Of a stretch of DNA of 64,000 nt, positions 17,500 through 25,921 are shown piece after piece. The notes under the pieces were generated by a model, which saw only the letters and a program-made list of their open reading frames with translations, searched no databases and was not told the DNA's origin. The DNA is taken from contig UEIF01000014.1 of the NCBI GenBank assembly GCA_900468805.1, forward strand, positions 62,001 to 126,000. Direction: 5' to 3'. How positions within the stretch are numbered: the first letter of the stretch is position 1; each line of letters opens with the position of its first letter. The stretch is from Hyphomicrobiales bacterium. GTDB taxonomy: Bacteria; Pseudomonadota; Alphaproteobacteria; Rhizobiales; Rhizobiaceae. Both the position numbers and the translations under genes were made by a program.

Positions 17500-18236
17500 G
17501 CCGCCGGCTCGCAGGCTTCGGCATTCTCGTCCCAGCGTTCGGCCATGGCGCGGGCCTGCAGAAGATTGGCAGAGGACATGACGTCCTGCGTCGCCCCCCA
17601 GCCGATCAGCCGGCGGGCAAGCAGCAAGGTTTCCGGGAAATGCGCCCTCACCTGCTCGAAATCATGGAGCACGGCGATCACCGTCCGGCCGTCGCCGTGC
17701 CAGTGGGTTACGATGTCGAGCAGGTCTCTGGTCGTGCGGGCATCGATGGCGGTGAAGGGTTCATCGAGCAGGATGATACGAGCATCCTGCAGCAGCAGGC
17801 GGGCGAAGAGCACGCGCTGGAACTGGCCGGCCGAAAGCGAGCCGATATGGCGCTTCTCGAACCCTTCCAGACCGACGGTGGAGAGTGCGGCGCGGGCAGA
17901 CGCAGTGTCTTGCTTTGCGATGCGGCCGAAGGCGCCCGCCGAACGCCAGCTTCCGAGCAGGACGATATCCAGCACCGAGATCGGGAAACGCCTGTTGATC
18001 TCTGCCGCCTGGGGAAGATAGCCGAAATCAGTGCGTTGCAGCCGGTGCTCCACCCGCCCCTCGGCAGGGCGCAGTTCCCCCATGATCGCCTTCAGCAGCG
18101 TGGATTTTCCCGCGCCATTCGGTCCGGCGATTGCCGTCAGGCTGCCGGACTGGAACGTGCCGGAGAGATGATGAACGGCGGGATGACGGTCATAGGAGAC
18201 AGTGAGGTTGTCGAGGCGGATGTCAGGCGTGTTCAT
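17496..18236 (-). CDS. aztA: Zinc ABC transporter ATPase
   Basis: A 246-residue ABC ATPase: Walker A GPNGAGKST near residue 37, a Q-loop in YLPQAAEI, signature LSAGQ, Walker B RIILLDEPF and the switch histidine in VLHDFEQV. The signature has Ala in place of the usual first Gly (LSGGQ), as seen in some metal importers. ATG 18236 overlaps the stop of the upstream 42-residue ORF by four bases (ATGA). The open frame continues upstream to 18425, but that extension crosses both Zur-like boxes and is not translated in my reading. The short C-terminal tail (AERWDENAEACEPAA) is acidic. Confidence 0.9.
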   Translation of the reverse strand: MNTPDIRLDNLTVSYDRHPAVHHLSGTFQSGSLTAIAGPNGAGKSTLLKAIMGELRPAEGRVEHRLQRTDFGYLPQAAEINRRFPISVLDIVLLGSWRSAGAFGRIAKQDTASARAALSTVGLEGFEKRHIGSLSAGQFQRVLFARLLLQDARIILLDEPFTAIDARTTRDLLDIVTHWHGDGRTVIAVLHDFEQVRAHFPETLLLARRLIGWGATQDVMSSANLLQARAMAERWDENAEACEPAA

Positions 18237-18361
18237 GGCAGGAGAACTGCCCAGTGAATGGCGAGCCAAAGCAGGGCGACGACAGCAATCGCGCCGCTTG
18301 CACGCAAAAGTGCCGATTGCCCGAGAAGACTGATGGCGAGACGTTCGGGGGCGGGCGACAT
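18233..18361 (-). CDS. Predicted 42-aa single-helix membrane protein leading the zinc operon
   Basis: A short ORF not covered by length-filtered gene calls. It begins MSPAPERLAISLLGQ and contains one strongly hydrophobic stretch (AIAVVALLWLAIHWAVLL) to the C-terminus, so a single transmembrane helix with a basic or neutral N-terminal tail is predicted. AAAGGA lies about six bases before ATG 18361; a second in-frame ATG is at 18367. The stop overlaps the ATPase ATG by four bases, strong evidence for coupled translation. It is the first ORF after the two Zur-like boxes. It could be a small subunit or assembly factor of the transporter, or only a leader that drives ATPase translation. No homologue known to me. 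Confidence 0.65.
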   Translation of the reverse strand: MSPAPERLAISLLGQSALLRASGAIAVVALLWLAIHWAVLLP

Positions 18362-18373
18362 GCTCATTCCTTT

Positions 18374-18388
18374 TATGTAATAACATTA
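18374..18388. promoter_or_regulatory. Zur-like box, proximal
   Basis: TATGTAATAACATTA, a near-perfect palindrome with core TGTAATAACA, 13 bases upstream of the 42-residue ORF start. It resembles the AT-rich palindromes bound by alphaproteobacterial Zur. Its centre is 19 bases (about two helical turns) from the distal box, favouring cooperative binding. Confidence 0.72.
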
Positions 18389-18391
18389 CCG

Positions 18392-18407
18392 TTATGTTAT
18401 AACAAAT
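18392..18407. promoter_or_regulatory. Zur-like box, distal
   Basis: TTATGTTATAACAAAT with the perfectly symmetric core TGTTATAACA, the canonical alphaproteobacterial Zur core. It is the stronger of the two boxes preceding the zinc importer operon. No other gene is divergent from this promoter. Confidence 0.8.
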
Positions 18408-18484
18408 ATGGCGAGAATGAGGCAAGCGATTCGATCAATGCCGCGGCCTGCGGTCGAGGGACCAGATACCGATCGTTTGACCAA

Positions 18485-18512
18485 AACAAAAAAGGGCGCC
18501 CGAAGGCGCCCC
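18485..18512 (-). terminator. Rho-independent terminator of the peroxiredoxin gene
   Basis: A 7-bp GC stem (GGGCGCC, 18494-18500, with GGCGCCC, 18505-18511) on the loop CGAA, followed on the minus strand by CTTTTTTG. It lies 26 bases after the peroxiredoxin stop. Confidence 0.88.
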
Positions 18513-18537
18513 AGCATTCGATCTGCGGAAATGGACC

Positions 18538-19023
18538 TCAGAGCTGTTCGAGCATTGCGGCCGCGCCGGAAGCCGTTGCCTGACCGGGCGTTTCCTCGAC
18601 GTTGAGCGACTTTACGACGCCATTCTCAACCAGCATGGAATAACGCTTGGAGCGAACGCCGAGGCCGCCGCCGGAAAGATCGGCGTCGAGACCGACTGCC
18701 TTGGTGAAACCGGCATCCCAGTCGGCGAGGAAATGGATCTTGCCGAGACCACCCGACGACTGCGCCCAGGCGCCCATCACATGCCAGTCGTTGACAGCAA
18801 GGACGGCGATGTCGTCAACGCCCTTGGCGAGGATGGCATCGCGGTTTTCCAGATAGCCCGGCAGGTGGTTCAACGAACAGGTGGGCGTGAAGGCGCCCGG
18901 CACGGCGAAGAGCACGACGCGCTTGCCGGCAAAAAGCTGCTCGGTCGTGGTTTCGACCGGGCCGTCGGTAGTCTTTTCCTTGAAGGTGGCGGCAGGGAGC
19001 TTGTCGCCGATCGCGATGGTCAT
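18538..19023 (-). CDS. Peroxiredoxin (Prx5 type)
   Basis: A 161-residue thiol peroxidase reducing hydroperoxides in the cytoplasm. The active-site motif is VPGAFTPTCS at about residues 41-50 with the peroxidatic cysteine, followed by LNHLPGYL, the Prx5/AhpE-type sequence. Length equals the family norm and no second conserved resolving cysteine is visible, so it is probably a glutathione- or glutaredoxin-dependent 1-Cys or atypical enzyme. It is monocistronic: a terminator follows and the next gene upstream is 69 bases away. Confidence 0.93.
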   Translation of the reverse strand: MTIAIGDKLPAATFKEKTTDGPVETTTEQLFAGKRVVLFAVPGAFTPTCSLNHLPGYLENRDAILAKGVDDIAVLAVNDWHVMGAWAQSSGGLGKIHFLADWDAGFTKAVGLDADLSGGGLGVRSKRYSMLVENGVVKSLNVEETPGQATASGAAAMLEQL

Positions 19024-19092
19024 GGATTTTCTCCTCGGTTCTGGCTGGTCGCGGCACGGCCGCGGGGGATCGAGAGGGACTATAAGATGCGG

Positions 19093-19932
19093 TCAATCAA
19101 AGGCAAGCGTGCTTTCCATGGCGCGTGCGCCGTCGATGATAAGCACCCGCCATTGCTTGCCGCTGGTGTCATAGTTCTTCGGCAGCTTGCCGATGGCGAT
19201 GTCGGTGGAATAGGCCTTGCCGCTGCGCGCAACATTCATCTGCTTGGTGAAGGCATAACCGCTCGGTCCGGTAACGACGATGTCGGGCGTGCCGCTTCCC
19301 GCCTCCGGCAAAGTGATCTTCAGGGAGAGCTGCTTCAGGTCGGGCGACATAATGTGTGCTACGACCTCGAAATCGGCAGACGGCGCTTCGGGAAGGCGAG
19401 CAGCGGCGCTCTGAAGGATCATTTCCTCCTGTGGGCGCGACTGGGCGGCAGCACCGAATTTCAATGAAAGCTGCGCCTGGAAAGGAATGCAGATATCCTT
19501 GCAGATGCCGATGAAGGCGGTGGCGTCGAGAACGACCAGACCTGCCTTCGAAGCCGTCAGCGACAAAGGCAGGGTCACCGGCGCCTCATAGCCGATATCC
19601 TCGGCCTTGCTGCTGGAGATATATTTCGGAGCGGGATAGGAAATGGCGTCAAGAGTGACGCCGCTTTGCGGTGCGATGGTGACCTGCGGCGGGATGCCGT
19701 TGTTGCCCGGTTCACGCCAATAGGTGATCCAGCCGGGCTTCGGCTCGATCTGCAGGCCTGCCCTTATATGGCCGTCAGCGTCCGGCGGCAGCGCCACGAG
19801 ACGCATGCGGCCACCTTCGTTCTCCGCCCAGTCGCTCATTTCCGCATGCGCCTGACGCAACAATGGAAGCACGGACGCCGCCGAAATGACTGCAATCAAC
19901 AGGGGCCGCGCGAGCAAAGAAATAACTCTCAT
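19093..19932 (-). CDS. DsbD N-terminal-like thiol:disulfide domain protein, exported
   Basis: A 279-residue protein with a signal peptide (MRVISLLARPLLIAVISAAS, cleavage near QAHA). The mature protein matches the immunoglobulin-like N-terminal domain of DsbD/ScsB proteins: HIRAGLQIEPKPGWITYWREPGNNGIPP near the N-terminus and a cysteine pair in FIGICKDICIPF. It has no DsbD transmembrane or thioredoxin domain, so it is a stand-alone periplasmic domain that probably accepts electrons from another membrane protein encoded elsewhere. The start at ATG 19932 gives the signal peptide; the longer frame (to 19983) spoils it. Divergent from the AlgH-family gene. Confidence 0.82.
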   Translation of the reverse strand: MRVISLLARPLLIAVISAASVLPLLRQAHAEMSDWAENEGGRMRLVALPPDADGHIRAGLQIEPKPGWITYWREPGNNGIPPQVTIAPQSGVTLDAISYPAPKYISSSKAEDIGYEAPVTLPLSLTASKAGLVVLDATAFIGICKDICIPFQAQLSLKFGAAAQSRPQEEMILQSAAARLPEAPSADFEVVAHIMSPDLKQLSLKITLPEAGSGTPDIVVTGPSGYAFTKQMNVARSGKAYSTDIAIGKLPKNYDTSGKQWRVLIIDGARAMESTLAFD

Positions 19933-20073
19933 GGAACAAGGGTTTATCGAAACTTGCCAATAGCCGCCAGAAGTCCTGCCCATTTAAATCTTCATTTTCA
20001 GTTGATTGATTTGTGACATTGCCCCATGTTTCTCTTGTCGGAGCCTTTGTGCGGTCTGGCGGCAGGAGGAACC

Positions 20074-20679
20074 ATGTCCCTAGCAACGCTGAAGAACAGA
20101 CGGGAACGCGGATTTTTCGACGGTCAGTTCCTGATCGCCATGCCCGGCATGGAGGATCGTAACTTCGCGCGCACAGTGATCTATATCTGCGCCCACTCGG
20201 ATGCAGGGGCCATGGGCTTCGTCATCAATCGCCCGCAAAGCCTGACCTTCACCGATGTTCTGCTGCATCTCGATATGATCAAGCAGGAAGATTCCATCGT
20301 GCTGCCGAAAGATGCGCGTGAGTTTCCGATCCAAACCGGAGGGCCGGTCGAAAGCGGTCGCGGTTTCGTGCTGCATTCCGACGATTATATCAGCGACTCT
20401 TCCATCCCCGTCAGTGACGATATCTGCCTGACGGCGACGCTTGATATCGTGCGCGCCATCTCCAAGGGCGGCGGCCCGAAGCGGGCTACCATGCTGCTCG
20501 GCTATTCCTCCTGGGGTGCGGGCCAGCTCGAAAACGAGGTGGCCTCCAATGGCTGGCTCAATTGCGCGGCCAATGAGGAGCTGATCTTCGATCGCTGCCT
20601 CGATGACAAGTATGAGCGGGCGCTTACCAGCATGGGCGTGACGCCGGCCATGCTTTCGGCCGAAGCCGGCCACGCCTGA
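20074..20679 (+). CDS. YqgE/AlgH (UPF0301) family protein
   Basis: A 201-residue protein with the family opening [23 protein letters not shown], the [10 protein letters not shown] segment and the [13 protein letters not shown] segment near residue 150, all diagnostic for UPF0301. The N-terminal ~8 residues precede the conserved core. Function is not established; in pseudomonads AlgH affects alginate production. AGGAGGA seven bases before ATG 20074 decides the start over an ATG at 20026. Confidence 0.93.
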   Translation: MSLATLKNRRERGFFDGQFLIAMPGMEDRNFARTVIYICAHSDAGAMGFVINRPQSLTFTDVLLHLDMIKQEDSIVLPKDAREFPIQTGGPVESGRGFVLHSDDYISDSSIPVSDDICLTATLDIVRAISKGGGPKRATMLLGYSSWGAGQLENEVASNGWLNCAANEELIFDRCLDDKYERALTSMGVTPAMLSAEAGHA

Positions 20680-20768
20680 CCGCACCATTCCGGAACGAAA
20701 TTCGGTCACTCGCGTTTTCTGTCGGCAAGCGCGGACACTCCGTCCGTGATCCGAAAGGAGACACACAC

Positions 20769-20960
20769 ATGGGTAGCACTGGCGACAAGATTTCCGGCAA
20801 GGTCAATGAGATGGCCGGCAAGGCAAAGAAGACTGCCGGCAAGGCCACCGGCGACCGCGAAATGCAGGCTAAGGGCAATGTGCAGGAAGCCAAGGGTAAG
20901 GCCCAGGTCGCGAGCGGCAAGGTCAAGGACAAGCTGAAGGGCGCTGTCGACCGGCTGTGA
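20769..20960 (+). CDS. CsbD family stress protein
   Basis: A 63-residue, lysine- and glycine-rich protein built of imperfect repeats of the pattern GK(V/A)xxxAGKAKxxAGKATGD, the CsbD hallmark. CsbD proteins are abundant in general stress and are thought to be natively unstructured; the molecular role is unknown. AAAGGAG six to twelve bases before the ATG is a strong ribosome-binding site. In rhizobia such genes are often under EcfG sigma control, but I could not identify a matching promoter here with confidence. Confidence 0.92.
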   Translation: MGSTGDKISGKVNEMAGKAKKTAGKATGDREMQAKGNVQEAKGKAQVASGKVKDKLKGAVDRL

Positions 20961-21045
20961 CGCCTCGTTTCATCCGCACATGCAATGCCTGTCGCACCCA
21001 TGTGCGGCGGGCATTTTCCGTCATACCCGCCTGTAGGAGGCTGCC

Positions 21046-22122
21046 ATGAGGTTGTTTGCCTGCGACAATTGCGATCAGGTCATCCATTTCGACAACAGGC
21101 AGTGCGTGCGCTGCAACCATCGCCTCGGCTTCTTTGCGGGCGATCTTTCCATGCATGCGCTGGAATCGCGCGACGAGGCGAACTGGCAGCTCGTCTCCGA
21201 GCCGAACCGGCTCGTACAGTTCTGTGCCAATGCGGGCCTCGACATCTGCAACTGGCTGGTCGATGACAACAATGATTTCTGCATTGCCTGCCGCCATAAC
21301 CGGCTGGTGCCGAATACCGACACGCAAGATGGTATCGACCGCTGGCGCCGTATCAGCCAGGCGCAGCGCCACCTGTTCTATTCGCTACTGCGCTGGAACC
21401 TGCCGCATCCGGACCGGCAGGACGACCCGCAAGGCGGCCTCGTTTTCGATTTTCTCGAAGACACCGTGCAGAATGACGGCAATGTCGTACCGGCCATGAC
21501 CGGCCATGAGGACGGGCTGATCGCGATCCGCGCAGCCGAAGCAGACGACGTGACCCGCGAGCAGGCGCGCACGGCAATGGATGAGCCCTATCGCACCCTG
21601 CTCGGCCATTTCCGCCATGAGACCGGGCACTTCATCTGGAACAAGCTGGTGCACGACCGCGATGGCTTCGACGAATTCCGCGCCGTCTTCGGCGACGAGC
21701 GACGGGACTATGGGACGGCGTTGCAGGACCGCTATGCCAACGGACCCGTTGCCGGCTGGCAGGACAGCTTCATCAGCGCCTACGCCTCCGTCCACCCCTG
21801 GGAGGATTTCGCAGAATGCTTCGCACATTACCTGCACATCGTCGATACGCTGGAAACGGCGCGCAGCTTTGGCATCGCGATCGATCCGCGCGGGCATGAA
21901 GAGATTGCTAGTGAGGTGGATTTCAATCCCTATCGCGCCCAGAGCGCCGAACAGCTCGTCGGCGCCTGGGTGCCGCTCAGCCTTGCGATCAATGCGATCC
22001 AGCGCAGCATGGGGCAGCCGGATTCCTATCCCTTCGTGCTGTCACCGCCTGTCGTGACGAAGCTCGAATATATGCACCGGCTGATACAGAATGCTGCGGC
22101 AGACCAGCGGCAGGCGGCCTGA
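21046..22122 (+). CDS. Zinc-ribbon putative metallopeptidase (DUF2248-like)
   Basis: A 358-residue protein with two parts. The N-terminal 80 residues hold paired cysteines (FACDNCDQ, QCVRCNHR, DICNW, FCIACRHN) forming a zinc ribbon. The rest carries GHFRHETGHFIW near residue 190, a HExxH-type zinc peptidase motif (here HETGH), with a downstream WEDFAECFAHYLH segment whose Glu and His could complete the site. It lacks a signal peptide and is probably cytoplasmic. I know no characterised substrate. It is convergent with rnhA, with stop codons directly abutting. Confidence 0.83.
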   Translation: MRLFACDNCDQVIHFDNRQCVRCNHRLGFFAGDLSMHALESRDEANWQLVSEPNRLVQFCANAGLDICNWLVDDNNDFCIACRHNRLVPNTDTQDGIDRWRRISQAQRHLFYSLLRWNLPHPDRQDDPQGGLVFDFLEDTVQNDGNVVPAMTGHEDGLIAIRAAEADDVTREQARTAMDEPYRTLLGHFRHETGHFIWNKLVHDRDGFDEFRAVFGDERRDYGTALQDRYANGPVAGWQDSFISAYASVHPWEDFAECFAHYLHIVDTLETARSFGIAIDPRGHEEIASEVDFNPYRAQSAEQLVGAWVPLSLAINAIQRSMGQPDSYPFVLSPPVVTKLEYMHRLIQNAAADQRQAA

Positions 22123-22575
22123 TCAGCTTGCCTTCTTGCTCTTCTTGAAGGGCTCCATTCCCTTGCGGGCGAGTTCGTCGGCGCGTTCGTTCTCAGGATG
22201 GCCGGCATGGCCCTTGACCCAATGGAGCGTAACCTTATGCCGGTTGCGCGCCTCTTCCAACGCCTGCCAGAGTTCGGCATTCTTCACCGGCTTGTTATCC
22301 GATGTCCTCCAGCCGTTCTTCTTCCAGCCGAAAATCCACTTGGAAATTCCGTCCTTTACATAGGCGCTGTCGGTATAGAGATCGATTTCGCAGGGCTCCT
22401 TCAGAGCAGTCAGCGCGGAAATAGCGGCCAGGAGTTCCATGCGGTTGTTGGTCGTTTCCGCCTCGCCGCCGCAGAGTTCCTTTTCCACGTCGCCATAGCG
22501 CAGGACCGCCCCCCAACCGCCGGGCCCGGGATTGCCGGAGCACGCGCCATCCGTGAAGATATCAATATGCTTCAT
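22123..22575 (-). CDS. rnhA: Ribonuclease HI
   Basis: A 150-residue RNase H that degrades RNA in RNA-DNA hybrids. It has the full type 1 set: [19 protein letters not shown] with the first catalytic Asp, the Glu in RMELLAA, the Asp in LYTDSAYV and the final Asp in NERADELA, plus the basic-protrusion region [13 protein letters not shown] 22575 overlaps the thrB stop (ATGA), so it is translationally coupled to thrB. The longer open frame extending to 22845 lies inside thrB and is not used. Confidence 0.96.
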   Translation of the reverse strand: MKHIDIFTDGACSGNPGPGGWGAVLRYGDVEKELCGGEAETTNNRMELLAAISALTALKEPCEIDLYTDSAYVKDGISKWIFGWKKNGWRTSDNKPVKNAELWQALEEARNRHKVTLHWVKGHAGHPENERADELARKGMEPFKKSKKAS

Positions 22576-23537
22576 AGGCTCAGTCCATATTCGGCGGGCG
22601 AGGAAATCTGGCGGTGGAAGCGCAGCTTGCGCAGATATTCCAAAGGATCCTTTTTGGTCACCATCGCGCCTTCCGGCGTCATCAGCCAGTCGTAGAGACG
22701 GGTGAGGAAGAAGCGTAGCGCCGAGCCGCGGGAAAGCACCGGCAGAGCTTTGATCTCTGCATCGCTCATTGGACGCACGCTCTGGTACCCTTCCAGCATC
22801 TGCGTGCCCTTGGTGATGTTGTAGGCGCCGTCCTTTTCGAAGCACCAGGCGTTGAGGCAGATCGAAACGTCATAGGCGAGCAGATCATTGCAGGCGAAAT
22901 AGAAATCGATGAGCCCCGAAAGCTCGTCACCCAGGAAGAAGACGTTATCGGGGAAAAGATCGGCGTGGATGACGCCATCAGGCAAATCCTTCGGCCAATA
23001 GGCGCGCAGGAAATTGAGATCGCTGCGGATCTCGTTCTGCAGGCCGGGCTCGACCTCGTCGGCGCGGGCCTCGGACTTGTCCCAGAGCGTCTGCCAGCCT
23101 TCGAGCGACAAGGCGTTCGGCCGCGTCAGCGAAAAACCTTCGCCGGCGACATGCATTTGCGCCAGCGCCTTGCCGACTTCGCGGCAATGTTTGGCTTCTG
23201 GCTTTCTGAGCCACATGCCTTCCAGGAAGGAGATGAGTGCGGCGGGACGGCCCGACAGCGTGCCCAGCAGCGCGCCATCCTTGCGCGGGAGCGGCAGCGG
23301 GCAGGACAGGCCGCGGGCGGACAGATGCTGCATCAGGCCGAGAAAGAACGGCAGATCGCCCTTCTCCACCCGTTTCTCGTAAAGCGTCAGGATGAGCGGC
23401 GCTTTTGAGGTATGCATCAGAAAGTTGGAATTCTCGACGCCTTCGGCGATGCCCTTGTAGGAGAGCAACGTGCCGGCATCATACTCGGTGAGAAACCATT
23501 TCAGATCGTCTTCGGCGATATCGGTATAAACTGCCAA
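22572..23537 (-). CDS. thrB: Homoserine kinase (aminoglycoside-phosphotransferase fold)
   Basis: A 321-residue kinase of the APH fold used for homoserine phosphorylation in many proteobacteria, distinct from the GHMP-type ThrB of enterics. The Brenner-type catalytic motif is [13 protein letters not shown] near residue 190, followed by [11 protein letters not shown] with the metal-binding Asp. The N-terminus [17 protein letters not shown] is typical for this family. The product feeds threonine synthase (thrC, 8.4 kb). It lies 66 bases downstream of ispH and its stop overlaps the rnhA start; the ispH-thrB-rnhA order is common in Rhizobiales. Confidence 0.95.
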   Translation of the reverse strand: MAVYTDIAEDDLKWFLTEYDAGTLLSYKGIAEGVENSNFLMHTSKAPLILTLYEKRVEKGDLPFFLGLMQHLSARGLSCPLPLPRKDGALLGTLSGRPAALISFLEGMWLRKPEAKHCREVGKALAQMHVAGEGFSLTRPNALSLEGWQTLWDKSEARADEVEPGLQNEIRSDLNFLRAYWPKDLPDGVIHADLFPDNVFFLGDELSGLIDFYFACNDLLAYDVSICLNAWCFEKDGAYNITKGTQMLEGYQSVRPMSDAEIKALPVLSRGSALRFFLTRLYDWLMTPEGAMVTKKDPLEYLRKLRFHRQISSPAEYGLSL

Positions 23538-23603
23538 GGTAGATATCTCACTGTAGAACCGGTGTCGTCAGATAGGCAGGACAGAGAGGGAGATCCCCTC
23601 ACT

Positions 23604-24608
23604 TCATTCCCCGTTCACGAATGCCATGTCGGCCGTCGTCAGTTCAAGGCTGCGCAGTTCGCGGTTGACGAGGAAATGCTCGTTTTCCTGCACGGTTTCG
23701 GCAAGCTCGACGCGGGCATCGAAGCGGGTGCGGAAGGCCTCGATGATCTCGTTGACGATCACTTCCGGGGCAGAGGCACCGGCAGACAGGCCAAGCGTAG
23801 CGATCGGGCCGATCTCATCCCAGTCGAGTTCGGAAGCACGCTGCACGAGGATAGACTTCTTCGCCCCCGCCCTGAGCGCCACTTCGACAAGCCGCTTGGA
23901 ATTGGACGAATTCGGTGCGCCGACGATGATGAACAGATCGCAGCCGGGGGCTGCTTCCTTGACCACTTCCTGGCGGTTGGTCGTGGCATAGCAGATGGAA
24001 TCAGCGGCCGGGGCCCGCAGGTTGGGGAAGCGCTCTTCAAGCCGCTTGATGACGCCGGCGGTATCGTCGACCGAAAGCGTCGTCTGCGTGACATAGCCGA
24101 GATTATCGGCATCATCAGGCTGATAGGCGTCCGCATCCTCGACAGTTTCGATGAGGGAAACAGTGCCTTCGGGCAGCTGACCCATGGTGCCGATCACTTC
24201 GGGATGGCCGGCATGGCCGATCAGGACGACATGGCGGCCGAGGCGGTTGTGGCGCATCGCCTGCTTGTGGACCTTGGAAACCAGCGGACAGGTTGCGTCG
24301 AGATAGAAGAGATTGCGGGCATTGGCATCCTCGGGCACGGATTTCGGCACGCCGTGGGCAGAAAAGACGACCGGCTGGGCACGATGTTCCGTCGGGATTT
24401 CGTCAAGTTCCTCGACGAAAACGGCGCCCTTGGCCTCCAGACCCTCCACGACATAGCGGTTATGGACGATCTCGTGGCGGACATAAACAGGCGCACCATA
24501 GGCCTTCAGAGCCAGCACGACGATCTGGATCGCCCGATCGACGCCGGCGCAGAAGCCGCGCGGACCGCAGAGCCTGATCGTCAAGGGAGGTTTTGCCGCA
24601 ATGTTCAT
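23604..24608 (-). CDS. ispH: 4-hydroxy-3-methylbut-2-enyl diphosphate reductase
   Basis: A 334-residue FeS enzyme making IPP and DMAPP in the last step of the MEP isoprenoid pathway. The three cluster cysteines are visible in [11 protein letters not shown] (first), [11 protein letters not shown] and the later [11 protein letters not shown] segment. Other family features are VRHEIVHNR and SSNSKRL. The first MEP enzyme, Dxs, is encoded at 55 kb. SURF1 lies 61 bases upstream, and thrB follows downstream. Confidence 0.97.
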   Translation of the reverse strand: MNIAAKPPLTIRLCGPRGFCAGVDRAIQIVVLALKAYGAPVYVRHEIVHNRYVVEGLEAKGAVFVEELDEIPTEHRAQPVVFSAHGVPKSVPEDANARNLFYLDATCPLVSKVHKQAMRHNRLGRHVVLIGHAGHPEVIGTMGQLPEGTVSLIETVEDADAYQPDDADNLGYVTQTTLSVDDTAGVIKRLEERFPNLRAPAADSICYATTNRQEVVKEAAPGCDLFIIVGAPNSSNSKRLVEVALRAGAKKSILVQRASELDWDEIGPIATLGLSAGASAPEVIVNEIIEAFRTRFDARVELAETVQENEHFLVNRELRSLELTTADMAFVNGE

Positions 24609-24669
24609 AACATATCCAGATTAAGCTTCAGGGACCTCTAACCCAATATGGGTCGGAATTGAAGCGATA

Positions 24670-25422
24670 CTATTGCGCTGCACCCTTGCGGGGACGGAAC
24701 CAGGAGATGGCGACGACACCGACGAGCGCCGCAGCCAGCCCATACCAGGTGAAGGCATATTGCAGATGGTCGTTCGGCAGATCGACCTGCGTGACGCCGC
24801 CGATTGGAAAGCCCGCGGGGTTGGGCGTGGAATCGGCATCGACAAAGAAGGGCAGGACATCAACCTTGTCGAGGTCGACGCTTGACGCCATCACATCGAG
24901 ATCTTTCCAGTAGAAGATGTTCTTTGCCACGTCATTGTCAGGCACCAGCGAAGAGGGCTTGCCGGGGAGTTTTGCGCGCGCAAGGCCGGTCACCGTCTGC
25001 TCGCCGGTCAACTGGCCCTGCATACGCATTTCCGGCTCCTTGTTCTCGTAGGGAACGAAGCCTCTGTTGACCAGGATATAGCGCGCGTCCGCAAGCTGCA
25101 GCGGTGTATAGATGTAATAGCCGGTCTGGCCACGCCAGGTGGCGAAGAAATGGCGCTCCTTGTTGTTGATGTAGCGGCCGGTTGCGGTGACCGCGCGATA
25201 CTCGATATCGCCGCCCTGAGCGGCCATGGTCTCGATATCGGCAAGTGGAACCGGGGCTGCGGCTCGGCGCTCGGCGATATCGGCGAGCAGACCTTCCTTC
25301 CAGTGAAGACGCTCCACCTGCCAGGTGCCGAGCGAAATCAGGATGGCGAGCGCAATGAGAACGGTTATGCCGGTAAACACCGGTAGCTTGCGGCGCGGGG
25401 CCGGACTTTCGATGTCAGTCAC
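24670..25422 (-). CDS. SURF1 family cytochrome oxidase assembly protein
   Basis: A 250-residue membrane protein with one hydrophobic helix near each end (about 17-38 and 222-242) and a large extracytoplasmic domain between them, the SURF1 topology. Conserved elements are LGTWQVERLHWKEGLL, TPLQLADARYILVNRGFVP and the closing NDHLQYAFTWYGLA. SURF1 proteins help deliver heme a to oxidase subunit I. Its place just downstream of the cta cluster fits that role. ATG 25422 overlaps the end of the DUF983 gene by eight bases. Confidence 0.92.
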   Translation of the reverse strand: MTDIESPAPRRKLPVFTGITVLIALAILISLGTWQVERLHWKEGLLADIAERRAAAPVPLADIETMAAQGGDIEYRAVTATGRYINNKERHFFATWRGQTGYYIYTPLQLADARYILVNRGFVPYENKEPEMRMQGQLTGEQTVTGLARAKLPGKPSSLVPDNDVAKNIFYWKDLDVMASSVDLDKVDVLPFFVDADSTPNPAGFPIGGVTQVDLPNDHLQYAFTWYGLAAALVGVVAISWFRPRKGAAQ

Positions 25423-25795
25423 TCAGGCGTCCCTCGCGGGCATTGTGGCGATATTGCATGGCGATCAGGATGCCCTTGCACCAGCGCAACGCCAGCAGGG
25501 AGAGTATGATTGTGAGCGGGGCAAAGAGCAGAATGTGAACCCAGATCGGAGGTGCATAATTGACCTGCAGCCAGAGCACCGAACCGATAATGATGAAGCC
25601 GACAATGAGGATGACGAAGACGGCGGGGCCATCACCTGCATCCGCGAAGGAATAGTCGAGCCCGCAGGCGGCGCAACGCGGCTTGAGCCCCAGCACGCCA
25701 TCGAAAAGCTGGCCGTGGCCGCAGCGCGGGCAGCATCCTTTGATGCCGGTCTTGACCGGGTCGACCGGTGGAAATTGCGCGCTATCTTCACTCAT
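25415..25795 (-). CDS. DUF983 membrane protein with zinc-ribbon
   Basis: A 126-residue protein: an N-terminal CCPRCGHG...PRCAACGLDY four-cysteine ribbon (about residues 21-45) followed by DAGDGPAVFVILIVGF and a second hydrophobic helix, the DUF983 pattern. In alphaproteobacteria it is regularly found with cytochrome oxidase assembly genes, as here next to SURF1, but its function is unknown. ATG 25795 has GGAG eight bases upstream; an ATG at 25807 would add four residues. The gene is separated from ctaE by a single opposite-strand gene. Confidence 0.87.
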   Translation of the reverse strand: MSEDSAQFPPVDPVKTGIKGCCPRCGHGQLFDGVLGLKPRCAACGLDYSFADAGDGPAVFVILIVGFIIIGSVLWLQVNYAPPIWVHILLFAPLTIILSLLALRWCKGILIAMQYRHNAREGRLSD

Positions 25796-25921
25796 GCCGA
25801 TCTCCATGCAGGCGGCTTTTCGTCGCCTGCCATAACTCTCCCATAAAGTATTCGCATCCCGAATGGAAATGCCTGCGTGGTTTCGCCTCAGCGATTCGCG
25901 CCAAACAGAAGAAGAAGACTG

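Noticed and set aside
18237..18425. N-terminal extension of the zinc ATPase
   Set aside because: The frame is open, but it crosses both Zur-like boxes and the small ORF; the start at 18236 fits the family length.
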